NCBI GenBank assembly: GCA_017406955.1
Contig: JAFQXM010000003.1
Span: forward strand, 1-64,000
Length of the DNA: 64,000 nucleotides
Origin: Bacilli bacterium
Lineage (GTDB): Bacteria; Bacillota_I; Bacilli_A; RF39; UBA660
Reading direction: 5' to 3'
Each line of letters opens with the position of its first letter. Position 1 is the first letter of the stretch. A program made the position numbers and the translations under genes. Shown piece by piece: positions 9,059-16,705 of the stretch. The notes under the pieces were generated by a model. It was given only the letters and a program-made list of their open reading frames with translations, was not told the origin of the DNA and made no database searches.

Positions 9059-9229
9059 TTACTTATTTAATTTAACAACGATACTATTATTAGTATTACG
9101 GAAATTACTATTATTTACGTTATCTAGACGTTCAATTCTTTTTGATGCCATTAATAAACACATAGTTATAAGTGTATATATAAATAAAATAGTAAATCCT
9201 TTCTTAATATTCTTCTTAACTTGTATCAT
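9059..9229 (-). CDS. SosA/YneA-like one-helix membrane protein, divergent from lexA
   Basis: This 56-codon frame has a good AAGGAG ribosome binding site 8 bases before its ATG. The protein has a short basic N-terminus (MIQVKKNIKK), one hydrophobic helix (about residues 12-28) and a 28-residue polar Asn-rich tail expected outside the cell; no LysM domain is present. Its promoter (TTGACA-17-TATACT) carries a LexA-type box in its spacer, and it is divergent from lexA. In Bacillus (YneA) and Staphylococcus (SosA) the gene divergent from lexA encodes a small membrane inhibitor of cell division made during SOS. Position, topology and control all fit that role, but I see no sequence identity that proves it; SosA, which lacks LysM, is the closer model. 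Confidence 0.75.
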   Translation of the reverse strand: MIQVKKNIKKGFTILFIYTLITMCLLMASKRIERLDNVNNSNFRNTNNSIVVKLNK

Positions 9230-9257
9230 ATATACCACTCCTTCCTTTGATGATTTT

Positions 9258-9286
9258 AGTATACATCATACATCTGTTCGTGTCAA
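9258..9286 (-). promoter_or_regulatory. SOS promoter of the SosA-like gene
   Basis: Read on the minus strand: TTGACA (9281-9286), a 17-base spacer and TATACT (9258-9263), a near-consensus SigA promoter. The LexA-type box fills most of the spacer, so bound repressor would block RNA polymerase. Confidence 0.8.
9267..9280. promoter_or_regulatory. LexA box 1 (SosA-like gene operator)
   Basis: On the minus strand CGAAC-AGAT-GTATG. One half is the perfect Firmicute LexA half-site CGAAC; the other keeps only GT. The consensus is CGAAC-N4-GTTCG. It lies between the -35 and -10 of the minus-strand promoter. Confidence 0.7.
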
Positions 9287-9294
9287 TATAAATT

Positions 9295-9308
9295 TAAACA
9301 TTTGTTTG
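9295..9308. promoter_or_regulatory. LexA box 2 (lexA autoregulation)
   Basis: TAAAC-ATTT-GTTTG, a symmetrical AAAC-N4-GTTT variant of CGAAC-N4-GTTCG. It overlaps the -35 hexamer (9306-9311) of the lexA promoter, as expected for autorepression. Confidence 0.7.
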
Positions 9309-9334
9309 ACATTTTACACTTTATATGTTAAACT
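9306..9334 (+). promoter_or_regulatory. lexA promoter
   Basis: TTGACA (9306-9311), a 17-base spacer and TAAACT (9329-9334), with TG before the -10 (TATGTTAAACT). The start codon is 22 bases further on, behind AAGGAGGG. Confidence 0.8.
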
Positions 9335-9355
9335 CCATTTATAAGGAGGGATTAA

Positions 9356-9973
9356 ATGGAAAAACTTACTAACAAACAAAAGGACATTTTACAAATAATT
9401 AAAAAGTTAATTGCGAGAGATGGATATCCACCTACTGTTAGAGAAATAGGTAATGAAGCTAACTTAAATTCACCTGCAACTATACATTTTCATTTGACTA
9501 AACTTGAAGAAAAAGGATATATTAAAAAAGGAAATAGTAAAAATAGAACTATTGAAGTATTAGTTCCAAATGAATATTTAGAAAAAGATGAAAATGTTGT
9601 AGATGTACCTTTGCTTGGAAAAGTAACTGCAGGAACTCCAATTGAAGCAATTGAAACTCCAGATGAATATTTCTCATTACCTACTACTCTATTTAATACT
9701 AGGAATGAAATATTTACATTAAATGTTAGTGGAGATTCTATGATTAATGTAGGTATATATGATGGAGATATTCTAATAGTAGAAAGATGTAATACAGCTA
9801 AAAATGGTGAAACTGTAGTTGCTATGAATAATGAAGGAGAAGCTACTGTTAAGACATTTTATAAAGAAGATGGTTATTTTAGACTACAACCTGAAAATGA
9901 TACTATGGATCCTATTATATTAAAAGAAGTTACTATTTTAGGTAAAGCTGTTGGATTATATAGAAAATTTTAA
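9356..9973 (+). CDS. lexA: LexA repressor (SOS regulator)
   Basis: LexA represses SOS genes and cleaves itself when RecA filaments form on single-stranded DNA. The N-terminal winged helix (about residues 1-65) has PPTVREIGNEANLNSPATIHFHL. The self-cleavage site is Ala92-Gly93 in VTAGTP. The catalytic dyad is Ser128 in SGDSM and Lys166 in EATVKTF. The length of 205 residues is typical. AAGGAGGG precedes the ATG. A LexA-type box overlaps its own -35, and a second box controls the divergent SosA-like gene. Genes such as recA or uvrBA are outside this window. Confidence 0.97.
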   Translation: MEKLTNKQKDILQIIKKLIARDGYPPTVREIGNEANLNSPATIHFHLTKLEEKGYIKKGNSKNRTIEVLVPNEYLEKDENVVDVPLLGKVTAGTPIEAIETPDEYFSLPTTLFNTRNEIFTLNVSGDSMINVGIYDGDILIVERCNTAKNGETVVAMNNEGEATVKTFYKEDGYFRLQPENDTMDPIILKEVTILGKAVGLYRKF

Positions 9974-9975
9974 AC

Positions 9976-10004
9976 AAAAAAAGATCTAAATTAGATCTTT
10001 TTTT
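9976..10004 (+). terminator. lexA terminator
   Basis: AAAAAAAGATCT, a five-base loop and AGATCTTTTTTT directly follow the lexA stop. The 100 bases from here to the tcdA terminator hold no gene that I can see. Confidence 0.85.
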
Positions 10005-10106
10005 AGTATTGTTTTATATTTTTGTAATAAGTTATTCATATTATATTCCCTTATTTATGTAACTTATAATTTAACATCAGCATACAACTTTTTACTTGTC
10101 AAATAA

Positions 10107-10132
10107 CAAAAAAATAGACTTTTTAGTCTATT
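10107..10132 (-). terminator. tcdA terminator
   Basis: On the minus strand AATAGACT, a four-base loop, AGTCTATT and a run of U. The stem overlaps the tcdA stop codon. Confidence 0.85.
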
Positions 10133-10815
10133 AATTTTCTTATTATATAGCTTCCTATTAATAATCCTGCTGATGCAGGTACAAATATAGATGATCCTAA
10201 ACCTTCTGTTTTTTTAGGAGTTTCAGTTGATGATAGTACATCTATTTTTTTATTTATTTTTTCTTCTTTTATATACTTTCTAAGTATTCTAGCAAGTGGA
10301 TCATTATATGTTTTTCTAATATCAGTTATTTCTAGTTTTGATGGATCCATTTTTCTAGCAGTACCCATACTAGATATAAATTTAATATTTCTTTTTATAC
10401 ATTCCTTTATAATACTTTTTTTAGTATCAATAAAGTCACATGCATCTACTAAATAATCTATATTATAATTAAATAATAAATCTATATTATCTGGAGTAAT
10501 AAATTTATCTATTTTTACTACATTACAATTTTCATTAATATCTTTAATTCTTTTTTCTAAAATATCTACTTTCTTTTTACCAATAGTAGAATTAAGAGCA
10601 ATGATCTGTCTATTTAAATTAGTTTCATCAACTACATCATTATCTACAATAATAATACTACCAATACCACTACGAACTAATGATTCAACTATAAATCCAC
10701 CTACTCCACCTATTCCTAAGATCAGTATAGTTTTATTATATAAAGATTTTAAATTTTCTTTACCAAGCAATTTTTCTGTTCTTTCAAATTGATTAGGCTG
10801 CTTTTTTAACTTCAT
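10123..10815 (-). CDS. tcdA: tRNA threonylcarbamoyladenosine dehydratase TcdA
   Basis: TcdA is an E1-like (ThiF/MoeB fold) enzyme that uses ATP to cyclise t6A37 to ct6A in tRNAs reading ANN codons. The Rossmann loop GIGGVGG is at residues 34-40, followed by DNDVVDETNLNRQ, with the adenylation-associated Asp and Arg. The later MGTARKMDPSKLEITDI and KTYNDPLAR blocks are diagnostic for TcdA within the ThiF family. At 230 residues it matches the Firmicute form. It overlaps the upstream unknown gene by 23 bases and has only a weak ribosome binding site, so translational coupling is likely. Confidence 0.93.
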   Translation of the reverse strand: MKLKKQPNQFERTEKLLGKENLKSLYNKTILILGIGGVGGFIVESLVRSGIGSIIIVDNDVVDETNLNRQIIALNSTIGKKKVDILEKRIKDINENCNVVKIDKFITPDNIDLLFNYNIDYLVDACDFIDTKKSIIKECIKRNIKFISSMGTARKMDPSKLEITDIRKTYNDPLARILRKYIKEEKINKKIDVLSSTETPKKTEGLGSSIFVPASAGLLIGSYIIRKLID

Positions 10816-11617
10816 TTTCTTTTTTTACCATTACCTTTTGTTTTTCTTCTGTTCTTTGTCTTTCGCTTCTTATTAATTTGTATTCACTGTTGTATATCAT
10901 GTGATGAACTCTAGCTAATTTCTTATATATTTCTGTATTTTCTTTAGCATTTTTATAGTAATTTTTTAGATTTCTATAATCTCTTGTTTGTAATGGTTCT
11001 AATGAATTTATTGTATCAATTAAAGTATCTTCTGGTATAGTAGTTCCACTAACAACTGTAAAATCAAATGTATCTATGAAATCTAATATATCAACTAAAT
11101 CATCAATGCCTGCTTTAGCAAATAAAGCGGGCCATTTATCTTGATCTGGTTCTTCAGCAATTATTTCTTGCATTAAGTCTAGTTTTTCATCTGTTAAGTA
11201 TTTATTAAAACCAAGATCTTTTAAAGATATATATCTACCTCTTTTTATATCAGGTATTTCTTTTCTCATATCTGTTACTACATTATCATATAAATCTTCT
11301 AATGCATCATTTACTTTTGGTTTTGGTTTATCAACTGCATAAACATCATAAGTATTAGAATCAGAATTTACTCTTGTAGTAATATAATATTTTCTTTTAT
11401 TCTTAAAGTATTTAAATATATCTCTTATAAATCTTACTGTTCCATTTTTACTATCTTTTCTATTGTATCCTGATCTTGTGAATTTCTTATTACTTACTAA
11501 TACTTCACTTTCTTTTGTATCTTCAAGTAAAACTCCTTCTCTTATTTTTTCGGCGTTTTTTAATTTAACAGATACATTTTTTATTTTTCTTCTATTTATA
11601 ATTGATAATAGTAACAT
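10793..11617 (-). CDS. Unknown protein translationally coupled to tcdA
   Basis: I do not recognise this protein of 274 residues. It has no signal peptide or membrane helix. An N-terminal basic part (NRRKIKNVSVKLKNAEKI) precedes FIRDIFKYFKNKRKYYI, a middle section rich in Asp, and a charged C-terminal helix (RSERQRTEEKQKVMVKKE) suggestive of a coiled coil. The ATG at 11617 has GAGGTGG 5 bases upstream; a GTG 9 bases earlier overlaps that site and is less likely. Its own promoter (11638-11666) lies just downstream of the 6S RNA gene. It shares 23 bases with tcdA. Nothing seen ties it to tRNA modification beyond this coupling. Confidence 0.75.
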   Translation of the reverse strand: MLLLSIINRRKIKNVSVKLKNAEKIREGVLLEDTKESEVLVSNKKFTRSGYNRKDSKNGTVRFIRDIFKYFKNKRKYYITTRVNSDSNTYDVYAVDKPKPKVNDALEDLYDNVVTDMRKEIPDIKRGRYISLKDLGFNKYLTDEKLDLMQEIIAEEPDQDKWPALFAKAGIDDLVDILDFIDTFDFTVVSGTTIPEDTLIDTINSLEPLQTRDYRNLKNYYKNAKENTEIYKKLARVHHMIYNSEYKLIRSERQRTEEKQKVMVKKENEVKKAA

Positions 11618-11637
11618 CTTTACCACCTCGGACAGCT

Positions 11638-11666
11638 ATTATACCATATTATACTATTTCTAGCAA
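11638..11666 (-). promoter_or_regulatory. Promoter of the unknown gene-tcdA operon
   Basis: Minus strand TTGCTA (11661-11666), 17 bases, then TGG-TATAAT with TATAAT at 11638-11643. This is a consensus extended -10. Confidence 0.75.
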
Positions 11667-11671
11667 TATAA

Positions 11672-11846
11672 AAGTCAGATACTGTGTTTGTTCAACGATA
11701 AAACCTGCATTTTTACAGGTGGGTGTCCGTACGCTATCTTTAGGATCCCTACTCGAAGTAGGTCTTCAACACGGATAACTGATCAAGACTCCCGTATCGT
11801 CACTATAGTCGGTTTTATATGAGAACAAATCACTATATATCTGACA
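11672..11846 (-). ncRNA. ssrS: 6S RNA (SsrS)
   Basis: There is no reading frame here, yet the minus strand folds as expected for 6S RNA, the regulator that mimics an open promoter and binds the housekeeping RNA polymerase. The ends pair: GUCAGAUA (11838-11845) with UAUCUGAC (11674-11681), followed by UUUGUUC opposite GAACAAA. A central bubble follows, with the Firmicute-like CACCCACCUG beside its partner CAGGUUU on the 3' side. The length, about 175 bases, is in the family range, and a strong extended -10 promoter lies directly upstream. The call rests on my reading of the fold and motif; a covariance search would settle it. Confidence 0.8.
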
Positions 11847-11851
11847 TCTAT

Positions 11852-11881
11852 ATTATATCATAATAGTATTTTTTTATTCAA
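11852..11881 (-). promoter_or_regulatory. Promoter of 6S RNA
   Basis: Minus strand TTGAAT (11876-11881), an 18-base spacer and TATAAT (11852-11857) with TGA before the -10 (TATGATATAAT). Transcription would start within a few bases of the closing stem of the RNA. Confidence 0.75.
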
Positions 11882-11932
11882 GTTTTTTAACAAAAATATA
11901 ATTATAGAATATTTTATTATAGGTGAATAATT

Positions 11933-12691
11933 ATGTACTATAATAAAAAAAATATTTCTTTTTATTATAAAAAATATGGTACAAAATCTCGCAATATATT
12001 AATACTACCAGGATGGGGTAACACTAGAGAAACTTTTAATTATTTAATTTCATGTTTAAAAAATGATTATACAATTTATATATTAGATTATCCTGGATTT
12101 GGTAAAAGTCCCTTTCCTAATAATGATTTAACTATTTATGACTATTCAAAACTTATTATAAGTTTTATTAAAGATAATAATATAAATAAGCCAACTATTA
12201 TTTCTCATTCATTCGGAGGAAGAATTACAACTTTAATTGCAGGTTTATATAAATTAAAATTAGATAAACTAATAATGATAGATGTTGCGCCTATTAAACC
12301 TAGAAAATCTATCTTTACTTTGTTTAAACAATCAATTTATAAATTATTAAAGAAAATATCATTTATATTACCAAAAAAAATAAAGAAAAAATATTTAAAT
12401 AAACTTATTAATATATTTGGATCTAAAGATTATAAAGATATTGATATAAACATGAGGCAAACATTTAAAAATATAGTAAATGAAGACTTGAAGAAATACT
12501 TAAAAAATATAGATAATGAAACATTAATTATCTGGGGAGAAAACGATTTGTATACACCACTTAATGATGGTAAAATTATTAATAAAGAAATTAAAAATTC
12601 AGCGTTAATAGTAATACCTAATAGTTATCATTTTCCTTATTTAGATTATCCTATTTTAGTTTATAACATAATAAAAGAGTTTTTAAAATAA
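11933..12691 (+). CDS. Alpha/beta hydrolase
   Basis: A 252-residue serine hydrolase of the alpha/beta fold; the substrate is unknown. The oxyanion-hole segment is LPGWGN (25-30), a lid-side DYPGFGKSP follows, the nucleophile is Ser93 in SHSFGG, the acid is the Asp in WGENDLYTPL (about 204) and the catalytic His is in SYHFPYLDYP (about 234). The triad is complete. No signal peptide is present, so it is cytosolic. It stands alone on the plus strand between the 6S RNA and a convergent gene. It could be an esterase, lipase-like or C-C hydrolase (MhpC/RsbQ-like). Confidence 0.85.
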   Translation: MYYNKKNISFYYKKYGTKSRNILILPGWGNTRETFNYLISCLKNDYTIYILDYPGFGKSPFPNNDLTIYDYSKLIISFIKDNNINKPTIISHSFGGRITTLIAGLYKLKLDKLIMIDVAPIKPRKSIFTLFKQSIYKLLKKISFILPKKIKKKYLNKLINIFGSKDYKDIDINMRQTFKNIVNEDLKKYLKNIDNETLIIWGENDLYTPLNDGKIINKEIKNSALIVIPNSYHFPYLDYPILVYNIIKEFLK

Positions 12692-12701
12692 ACTCTTTTT
12701 T
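12673..12701. terminator. Terminator after the hydrolase
   Basis: AAAAGAGTTT, a loop and AAACTCTTTTT. The hairpin has a U-run on the plus strand and A-rich flanks that may also serve the convergent minus-strand gene. Confidence 0.8.
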
Positions 12702-13308
12702 ATGGTATTATTTCTTTCTCATTAGATGAATGAACAACTACTTTAGCATGAAAATGACCTTTAATATTAGGATCCTTTATTAATTCTTTTGATAACCAAA
12801 CTTTAATATTATGAGTCTTACTACTATTTGGTTTTAAAGATCCTTTATATATAAGATATCTATCATTCATATTTTCTAAAGAATTATTTTTTTTATCATC
12901 AATTTTATATTTTAATAGTTTTGTATCATATTGCTTATTAATACACTTATCTATTTTTATCATATCGTTATCTTTTTCTATATAGACTCTATAGTTTTTC
13001 TTTTTATTACTAGTGTTTTTTACCACTAGTGATATTGGTTTTATATTTTTTATTTCTTTATCTAAAATAGGAGTCTCATTAACTATATTAATAGTATCTT
13101 TGACATCATTATTATTCTTTTGGTATTTTACTTCTATACTACCTACTTTATATATATTATAACTGTCATCTTTAGTATATGATGAAAAGATAAAATAAGC
13201 ACTAATTAAAATAGTAACCACTATTAATATAACAAATAGTATTGTTAATTCTACTTCTCTGACTTTCATTTTATGTATTAAACTTTTTTTATTCTTCTTT
13301 TTTTTCAT
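12700..13308 (-). CDS. Membrane-anchored extracytoplasmic protein of unknown function
   Basis: A basic N-terminus (about residues 1-18) precedes one hydrophobic helix (about 22-43), then about 160 residues predicted outside the cell. This part has beta-rich spacing with SIEVKYQK, PISLVVKNTSNKKKNYRVYI, SLKPNSSKTHNIKVWLS and GHFHAKVVVHSS, resembling an immunoglobulin-like or TasA/camelysin-like sandwich, though no diagnostic motif is present. There is no lipobox, so the helix should act as an uncleaved anchor. AGGAGAG precedes the ATG, and a TTGTTT-17-TATACT promoter lies upstream. I cannot assign a function. Confidence 0.7.
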   Translation of the reverse strand: MKKKKNKKSLIHKMKVREVELTILFVILIVVTILISAYFIFSSYTKDDSYNIYKVGSIEVKYQKNNNDVKDTINIVNETPILDKEIKNIKPISLVVKNTSNKKKNYRVYIEKDNDMIKIDKCINKQYDTKLLKYKIDDKKNNSLENMNDRYLIYKGSLKPNSSKTHNIKVWLSKELIKDPNIKGHFHAKVVVHSSNEKEIIP

Positions 13309-13332
13309 AGCTCTCTCCTATTTTATAAATTA

Positions 13333-13361
13333 AGTATATCAAAAGAAATCTATTTAAACAA
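13333..13361 (-). promoter_or_regulatory. Promoter of the anchored protein gene
   Basis: Minus strand TTGTTT (13356-13361), a 17-base spacer and TATACT (13333-13338) preceded by TGA. It lies between the glyS stop and this gene, so the two are probably separate units; no glyS terminator hairpin is evident. Confidence 0.65.
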
Positions 13362-13365
13362 TATT

Positions 13366-14736
13366 TTAAAAATAAATTTTTTCTTTTATATAATCAACTA
13401 CTTCATCTAACTTAAGTGTTATTTGTTCCATTGTATCTCTATTTCTTATAGTAACAGTATTATTATTTATTGTCTCATCGTCGATCGTAATACAGTATGG
13501 CGTTCCAATAGCATCTTGTCTTCTATATCTTTTACCAATTGATCCTGTTTCATCATAATTAGTCATAAAATATTTAGACAATAAACTATATACTTCATTA
13601 GCTTTTTCGCTATGATATTTTTTAGCAAGTGGTAAAACTGCAACTTTATATGGTGCAAGATAAGGTATAAATTTCATCACTTCACGAGTAGTACCATCTT
13701 CTAAAGTTTCTTCACAATATGAGTTATCTAAAATAGTTAGTACTAATCTGTCTACACCTACAGTTGATTCTATTATATATGGAATATATTTTTCATTAGT
13801 TATTGGATCTAAATATTCTTGTGAAGTTTTTGAGTATTCTTGGTGCCTTCCTAAATCATAATTAGTACGATTATGAGTACCATTTATTTCTCCCCATCCA
13901 AATGAGAATTTATATTCTATATCACATGCTTCTTTAGCATAGTGAGCTAATTTTTCATGATCATGAAATCTTAATTTATCTTCTGGTATTCCTAGATCCA
14001 TAAAATACTTTTTAGCATATTCTTTATAATAATTGTATAATTCTGAGTCTTCTCCTTCTTTACAGAAAGTTTGATATTCCATTTGCTCAAACTCAATAGT
14101 TCTAAAAGTAAAATTACCTGGAGTTATTTCATTCCTAAAAGCTTTACCTACTTGTCCAATACTAAACGGAAGTTTTGCTCTCATACTTCTCCCAACATTT
14201 AAAAAGTTAGTATACTCACCTTGCGCATTTTCAGGTCTTAAATATATTTTACTTTTAGAGTCTTCTGTAACACCTCTATGTGTTTCAAACATTAAATTAA
14301 ATTCACGAATATCAGTATAATCACTTTTACCACAATTTGGACAAGGTACTTTATTTTCTCTAACATAAGCAATCATTTCTTCTCTACTCATACCGTCAGC
14401 TTTGGCTTCAGGATTAAAATTATCTATTAATTCATCTACTCTATGTCTCATTTTACAATTTTTGCAATCTATTAATGGGTCTGAAAAACTAGTCACATGA
14501 CCACTTGCTTCCCATACTCTTGGATGCATTAAAATAGCAGCATCTACTTCATAAGCATTAGGACGCTCTTGTATAAATCTTTTCCTCCATGAATCTTTAA
14601 TATTATTTTTTAATCTACTACCTAATGGACCATAATCCCATGTATTAGCAAGCCCTCCATATATTTCTGATCCTTGAAATATAAATCCATATTGTTTAGA
14701 ATAATTTACTAATTTTTCCATTGTTAAATCTTTCAT
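13366..14736 (-). CDS. glyS: Glycyl-tRNA synthetase, dimeric class II type
   Basis: This enzyme charges tRNA-Gly. It is the single-chain alpha2 form found in many Gram-positives, archaea and eukaryotes, not the GlyQ/GlyS tetramer. Class II motif 2 is seen in GQVGKAFRNEITPGNFTFRTIEFEQ (split here around residues 200-225) and motif 3 in STVGVDRLVLTIL. A Cys cluster (CKNCKMRH and CPNCGKSDYT) suggests a zinc site. I chose the ATG at 14736 because AAGGAGG lies 5 bases upstream; a longer frame runs back into the T-box terminator. Expression is expected to rise when tRNA-Gly is uncharged. Confidence 0.96.
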   Translation of the reverse strand: MKDLTMEKLVNYSKQYGFIFQGSEIYGGLANTWDYGPLGSRLKNNIKDSWRKRFIQERPNAYEVDAAILMHPRVWEASGHVTSFSDPLIDCKNCKMRHRVDELIDNFNPEAKADGMSREEMIAYVRENKVPCPNCGKSDYTDIREFNLMFETHRGVTEDSKSKIYLRPENAQGEYTNFLNVGRSMRAKLPFSIGQVGKAFRNEITPGNFTFRTIEFEQMEYQTFCKEGEDSELYNYYKEYAKKYFMDLGIPEDKLRFHDHEKLAHYAKEACDIEYKFSFGWGEINGTHNRTNYDLGRHQEYSKTSQEYLDPITNEKYIPYIIESTVGVDRLVLTILDNSYCEETLEDGTTREVMKFIPYLAPYKVAVLPLAKKYHSEKANEVYSLLSKYFMTNYDETGSIGKRYRRQDAIGTPYCITIDDETINNNTVTIRNRDTMEQITLKLDEVVDYIKEKIYF

Positions 14737-14753
14737 AAATCCTCCTTTTAAAT

Positions 14754-14877
14754 AAAAAACTCCTAGAAACATGTAAGGACGAGTTATTCCCGCGGTTCCA
14801 CCTTACTTATTCTAGAAGAATCACTTTAAAATATTGCTCTCAGCTTTCCACACTGGTCATCACATTTATATAATTAT
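14754..14877 (-). promoter_or_regulatory. T-box riboswitch upstream of glyS, unusually short
   Basis: The minus strand has the T-box proper AAGGTGGAACCGCGGG (14789-14804), whose bulge pairs with the free tRNA 3' end. A terminator can form from CTTCTAGAA plus GTAAGG pairing with CCTTAC and TTTCTAGGAG, followed by six U (14754-14759). Upstream of the T-box only about 73 bases lie after the predicted start near 14877. They contain GCTGAGAGC, but I cannot find a full stem I with a clear glycine specifier loop. Confidence 0.9.
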
Positions 14878-14883
14878 AATCTT

Positions 14884-14912
14884 ATAATACTATTTTTTAT
14901 TACTTTTGGCAA
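14884..14912 (-). promoter_or_regulatory. Promoter of the glyS T-box transcript
   Basis: Minus strand TTGCCA (14907-14912), a 17-base spacer and TATTAT (14884-14889). It sits just after the stop of the acyl-CoA ligase gene. Confidence 0.65.
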
Positions 14913-14915
14913 TAA

Positions 14916-16646
14916 TTATTTGTTTTCATCACTTAACTTTTTATAATTTACTTTTCCTAGTAATGTTTGTGGTAGGGATTTTCTAAATTCATATTCTTTA
15001 GGTAATGAATATTTTGCTAAACTATCTTTACATAATTCTTTGATTTCTTTTTTTAAGTGCATACTGGCACTAACTCCCTCTTTTAGAACAATATATGCTT
15101 TAGCAACTTCACCTTTATATTTATGAGGTACTCCTACGACAGAACACTGTAATACTTTATCATGAGACTCTATTACTTCTTCAATTTGTGATGGATAAAT
15201 ATTATATCCGTTAGAAACTATCATTCTTTTTAATCTCTGTGTAAAATATACAATTCCATTAGGGGCAATATAACCTAAATCTCCTGTATGTAACCATATT
15301 TTTTTATCTTTATGTCTTCTTAATACTAAATTAGTTTCTTTTTCGTTATTTAAATATCCTAACATTACAGTAGGTCCATTAACACAAATTTCCCCTTCTT
15401 CTCCTACTTCTACTTCACAATCTGTATTAGGAATACATATTTTATATAAGTTACCTACCATTGGTACTCCAATACTTCCTAAAACATTAGATTCACCATA
15501 ACTATAACAAGTAGCAGCAGTAGACTCTGTCATTCCATAACCAGTTGACAGTTTTATATTAGCACCATGTTTATGAAGAAAATCATTAAATCTAGTTTCA
15601 GCATCACTATACATTGTATCTCCACCATTAATACAATACTTTAAGAATGATAAGTCTGTATTTTCTAAGGCTTTATTTGTTACCATACCATTCCATAAAG
15701 TTGGTACACATGCTAAAAGTTGTGGCTTTTCTGATTTTAATATTTTAGTAAATCTTTTATTATCAAATTCTGGCATTAAAATATTTTTTATACCTTTGCA
15801 CATACCAGTATGAATACAAACACCTAATCCAAAACCATGAAATATAGGTAGGATAGTGATTATCTTATCACCTGTTTCTGCTTTATCTATATTTACTTCA
15901 CATTGCTGTTCTAAAGCATTAAAATTAGCGTTAGATAAAACTATTCCTTTAGGTACTCCTGTAGTTCCCCCACTATGAAGTATTACTGCGGGATCATCTT
16001 TTTTCATATTATGAGTGATTTCTTCATTATAAGTTAGTCCATTAATAATAAAATCGTTCCAATAAATATAATTTCTATCTCTTCTTTTTGGTTTTAATAC
16101 TTTGAAACCTCTAGTAAATTGGTATCCAACTTTAAAAAGTAAAGGCATAGAATCTTTTGCAGATACTACAATAGTTTTATATAAAGATGTTTCATTAATT
16201 ATCTCTTTTACTTTTTCATAACAAACATCTATCATCATTAATATTTTAGAATTAGTTTCATTTACATATAATTTGATTTCTTCTTGTCCAGATAGAGGAT
16301 GTACCATATTAGCAATCGCTCCTATTTTATTACAAGCATAAAAAGCAATAATTGCTTCTGGTGTATTAGGCATACAAATTGTAATGACATCTCCTTCTAC
16401 TACACCAAGTTTCTTAAAACTTTTCGCACATTCTTCTACTTTTTTGAAAAATGTTTTATATGTAATATTTTTATCAAAGTATCCAATACAATTAAGATTT
16501 AAATTATCTTTTGACCTAGATACTAAGTATTCATACATAGTCATGTCAGGTACTTTAAACCCACGTCTTACATCTTTAGGCCAATAAGAAGCAGATTTCT
16601 TATTAATATTTTCTTTTTTCTTAAATATATCTTTTAATGATTTCAT
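14916..16646 (-). CDS. Long-chain acyl-CoA synthetase-like AMP-forming ligase
   Basis: This is an ANL-superfamily enzyme that activates a carboxylic acid as acyl-AMP and then normally transfers it to CoA. The P-loop LHSGGTTGVPKG (about 225-236), YGMTESTAA (A5), TGDLGYI (A7), RMIVSNGYNIYPSQIEEVI (A8) and LLGKVNYKKL with the A10 Lys are all present, so it should be active. At 576 residues it resembles FadD-type ligases; a long-chain fatty acid substrate is inferred. No acyl carrier protein or beta-oxidation gene lies nearby. The likely use is recycling or uptake of fatty acids for lipids. It is a one-gene unit with its own extended -10. Confidence 0.85.
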   Translation of the reverse strand: MKSLKDIFKKKENINKKSASYWPKDVRRGFKVPDMTMYEYLVSRSKDNLNLNCIGYFDKNITYKTFFKKVEECAKSFKKLGVVEGDVITICMPNTPEAIIAFYACNKIGAIANMVHPLSGQEEIKLYVNETNSKILMMIDVCYEKVKEIINETSLYKTIVVSAKDSMPLLFKVGYQFTRGFKVLKPKRRDRNYIYWNDFIINGLTYNEEITHNMKKDDPAVILHSGGTTGVPKGIVLSNANFNALEQQCEVNIDKAETGDKIITILPIFHGFGLGVCIHTGMCKGIKNILMPEFDNKRFTKILKSEKPQLLACVPTLWNGMVTNKALENTDLSFLKYCINGGDTMYSDAETRFNDFLHKHGANIKLSTGYGMTESTAATCYSYGESNVLGSIGVPMVGNLYKICIPNTDCEVEVGEEGEICVNGPTVMLGYLNNEKETNLVLRRHKDKKIWLHTGDLGYIAPNGIVYFTQRLKRMIVSNGYNIYPSQIEEVIESHDKVLQCSVVGVPHKYKGEVAKAYIVLKEGVSASMHLKKEIKELCKDSLAKYSLPKEYEFRKSLPQTLLGKVNYKKLSDENK

Positions 16647-16666
16647 TTAATCACTCCTACCTTTTA

Positions 16667-16677
16667 ATTTTATCATA
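16667..16677 (-). promoter_or_regulatory. Extended -10 promoter of the acyl-CoA ligase gene
   Basis: Minus strand TATGATAAAAT, a TATG-N extension followed by TAAAAT, 20 bases before the ATG. No good -35 was found. Confidence 0.55.
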
Positions 16678-16705
16678 ATAAGAAAAGAAGTTAAATACTT
16701 CTTTT
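16676..16705 (-). terminator. Terminator of the comN-secDF-rel-dtd-transporter operon
   Basis: Minus strand AAAAGAAGT, a five-base loop and ACTTCTTTTC. It begins at the stop codon of the AI-2E family gene. Confidence 0.75.
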
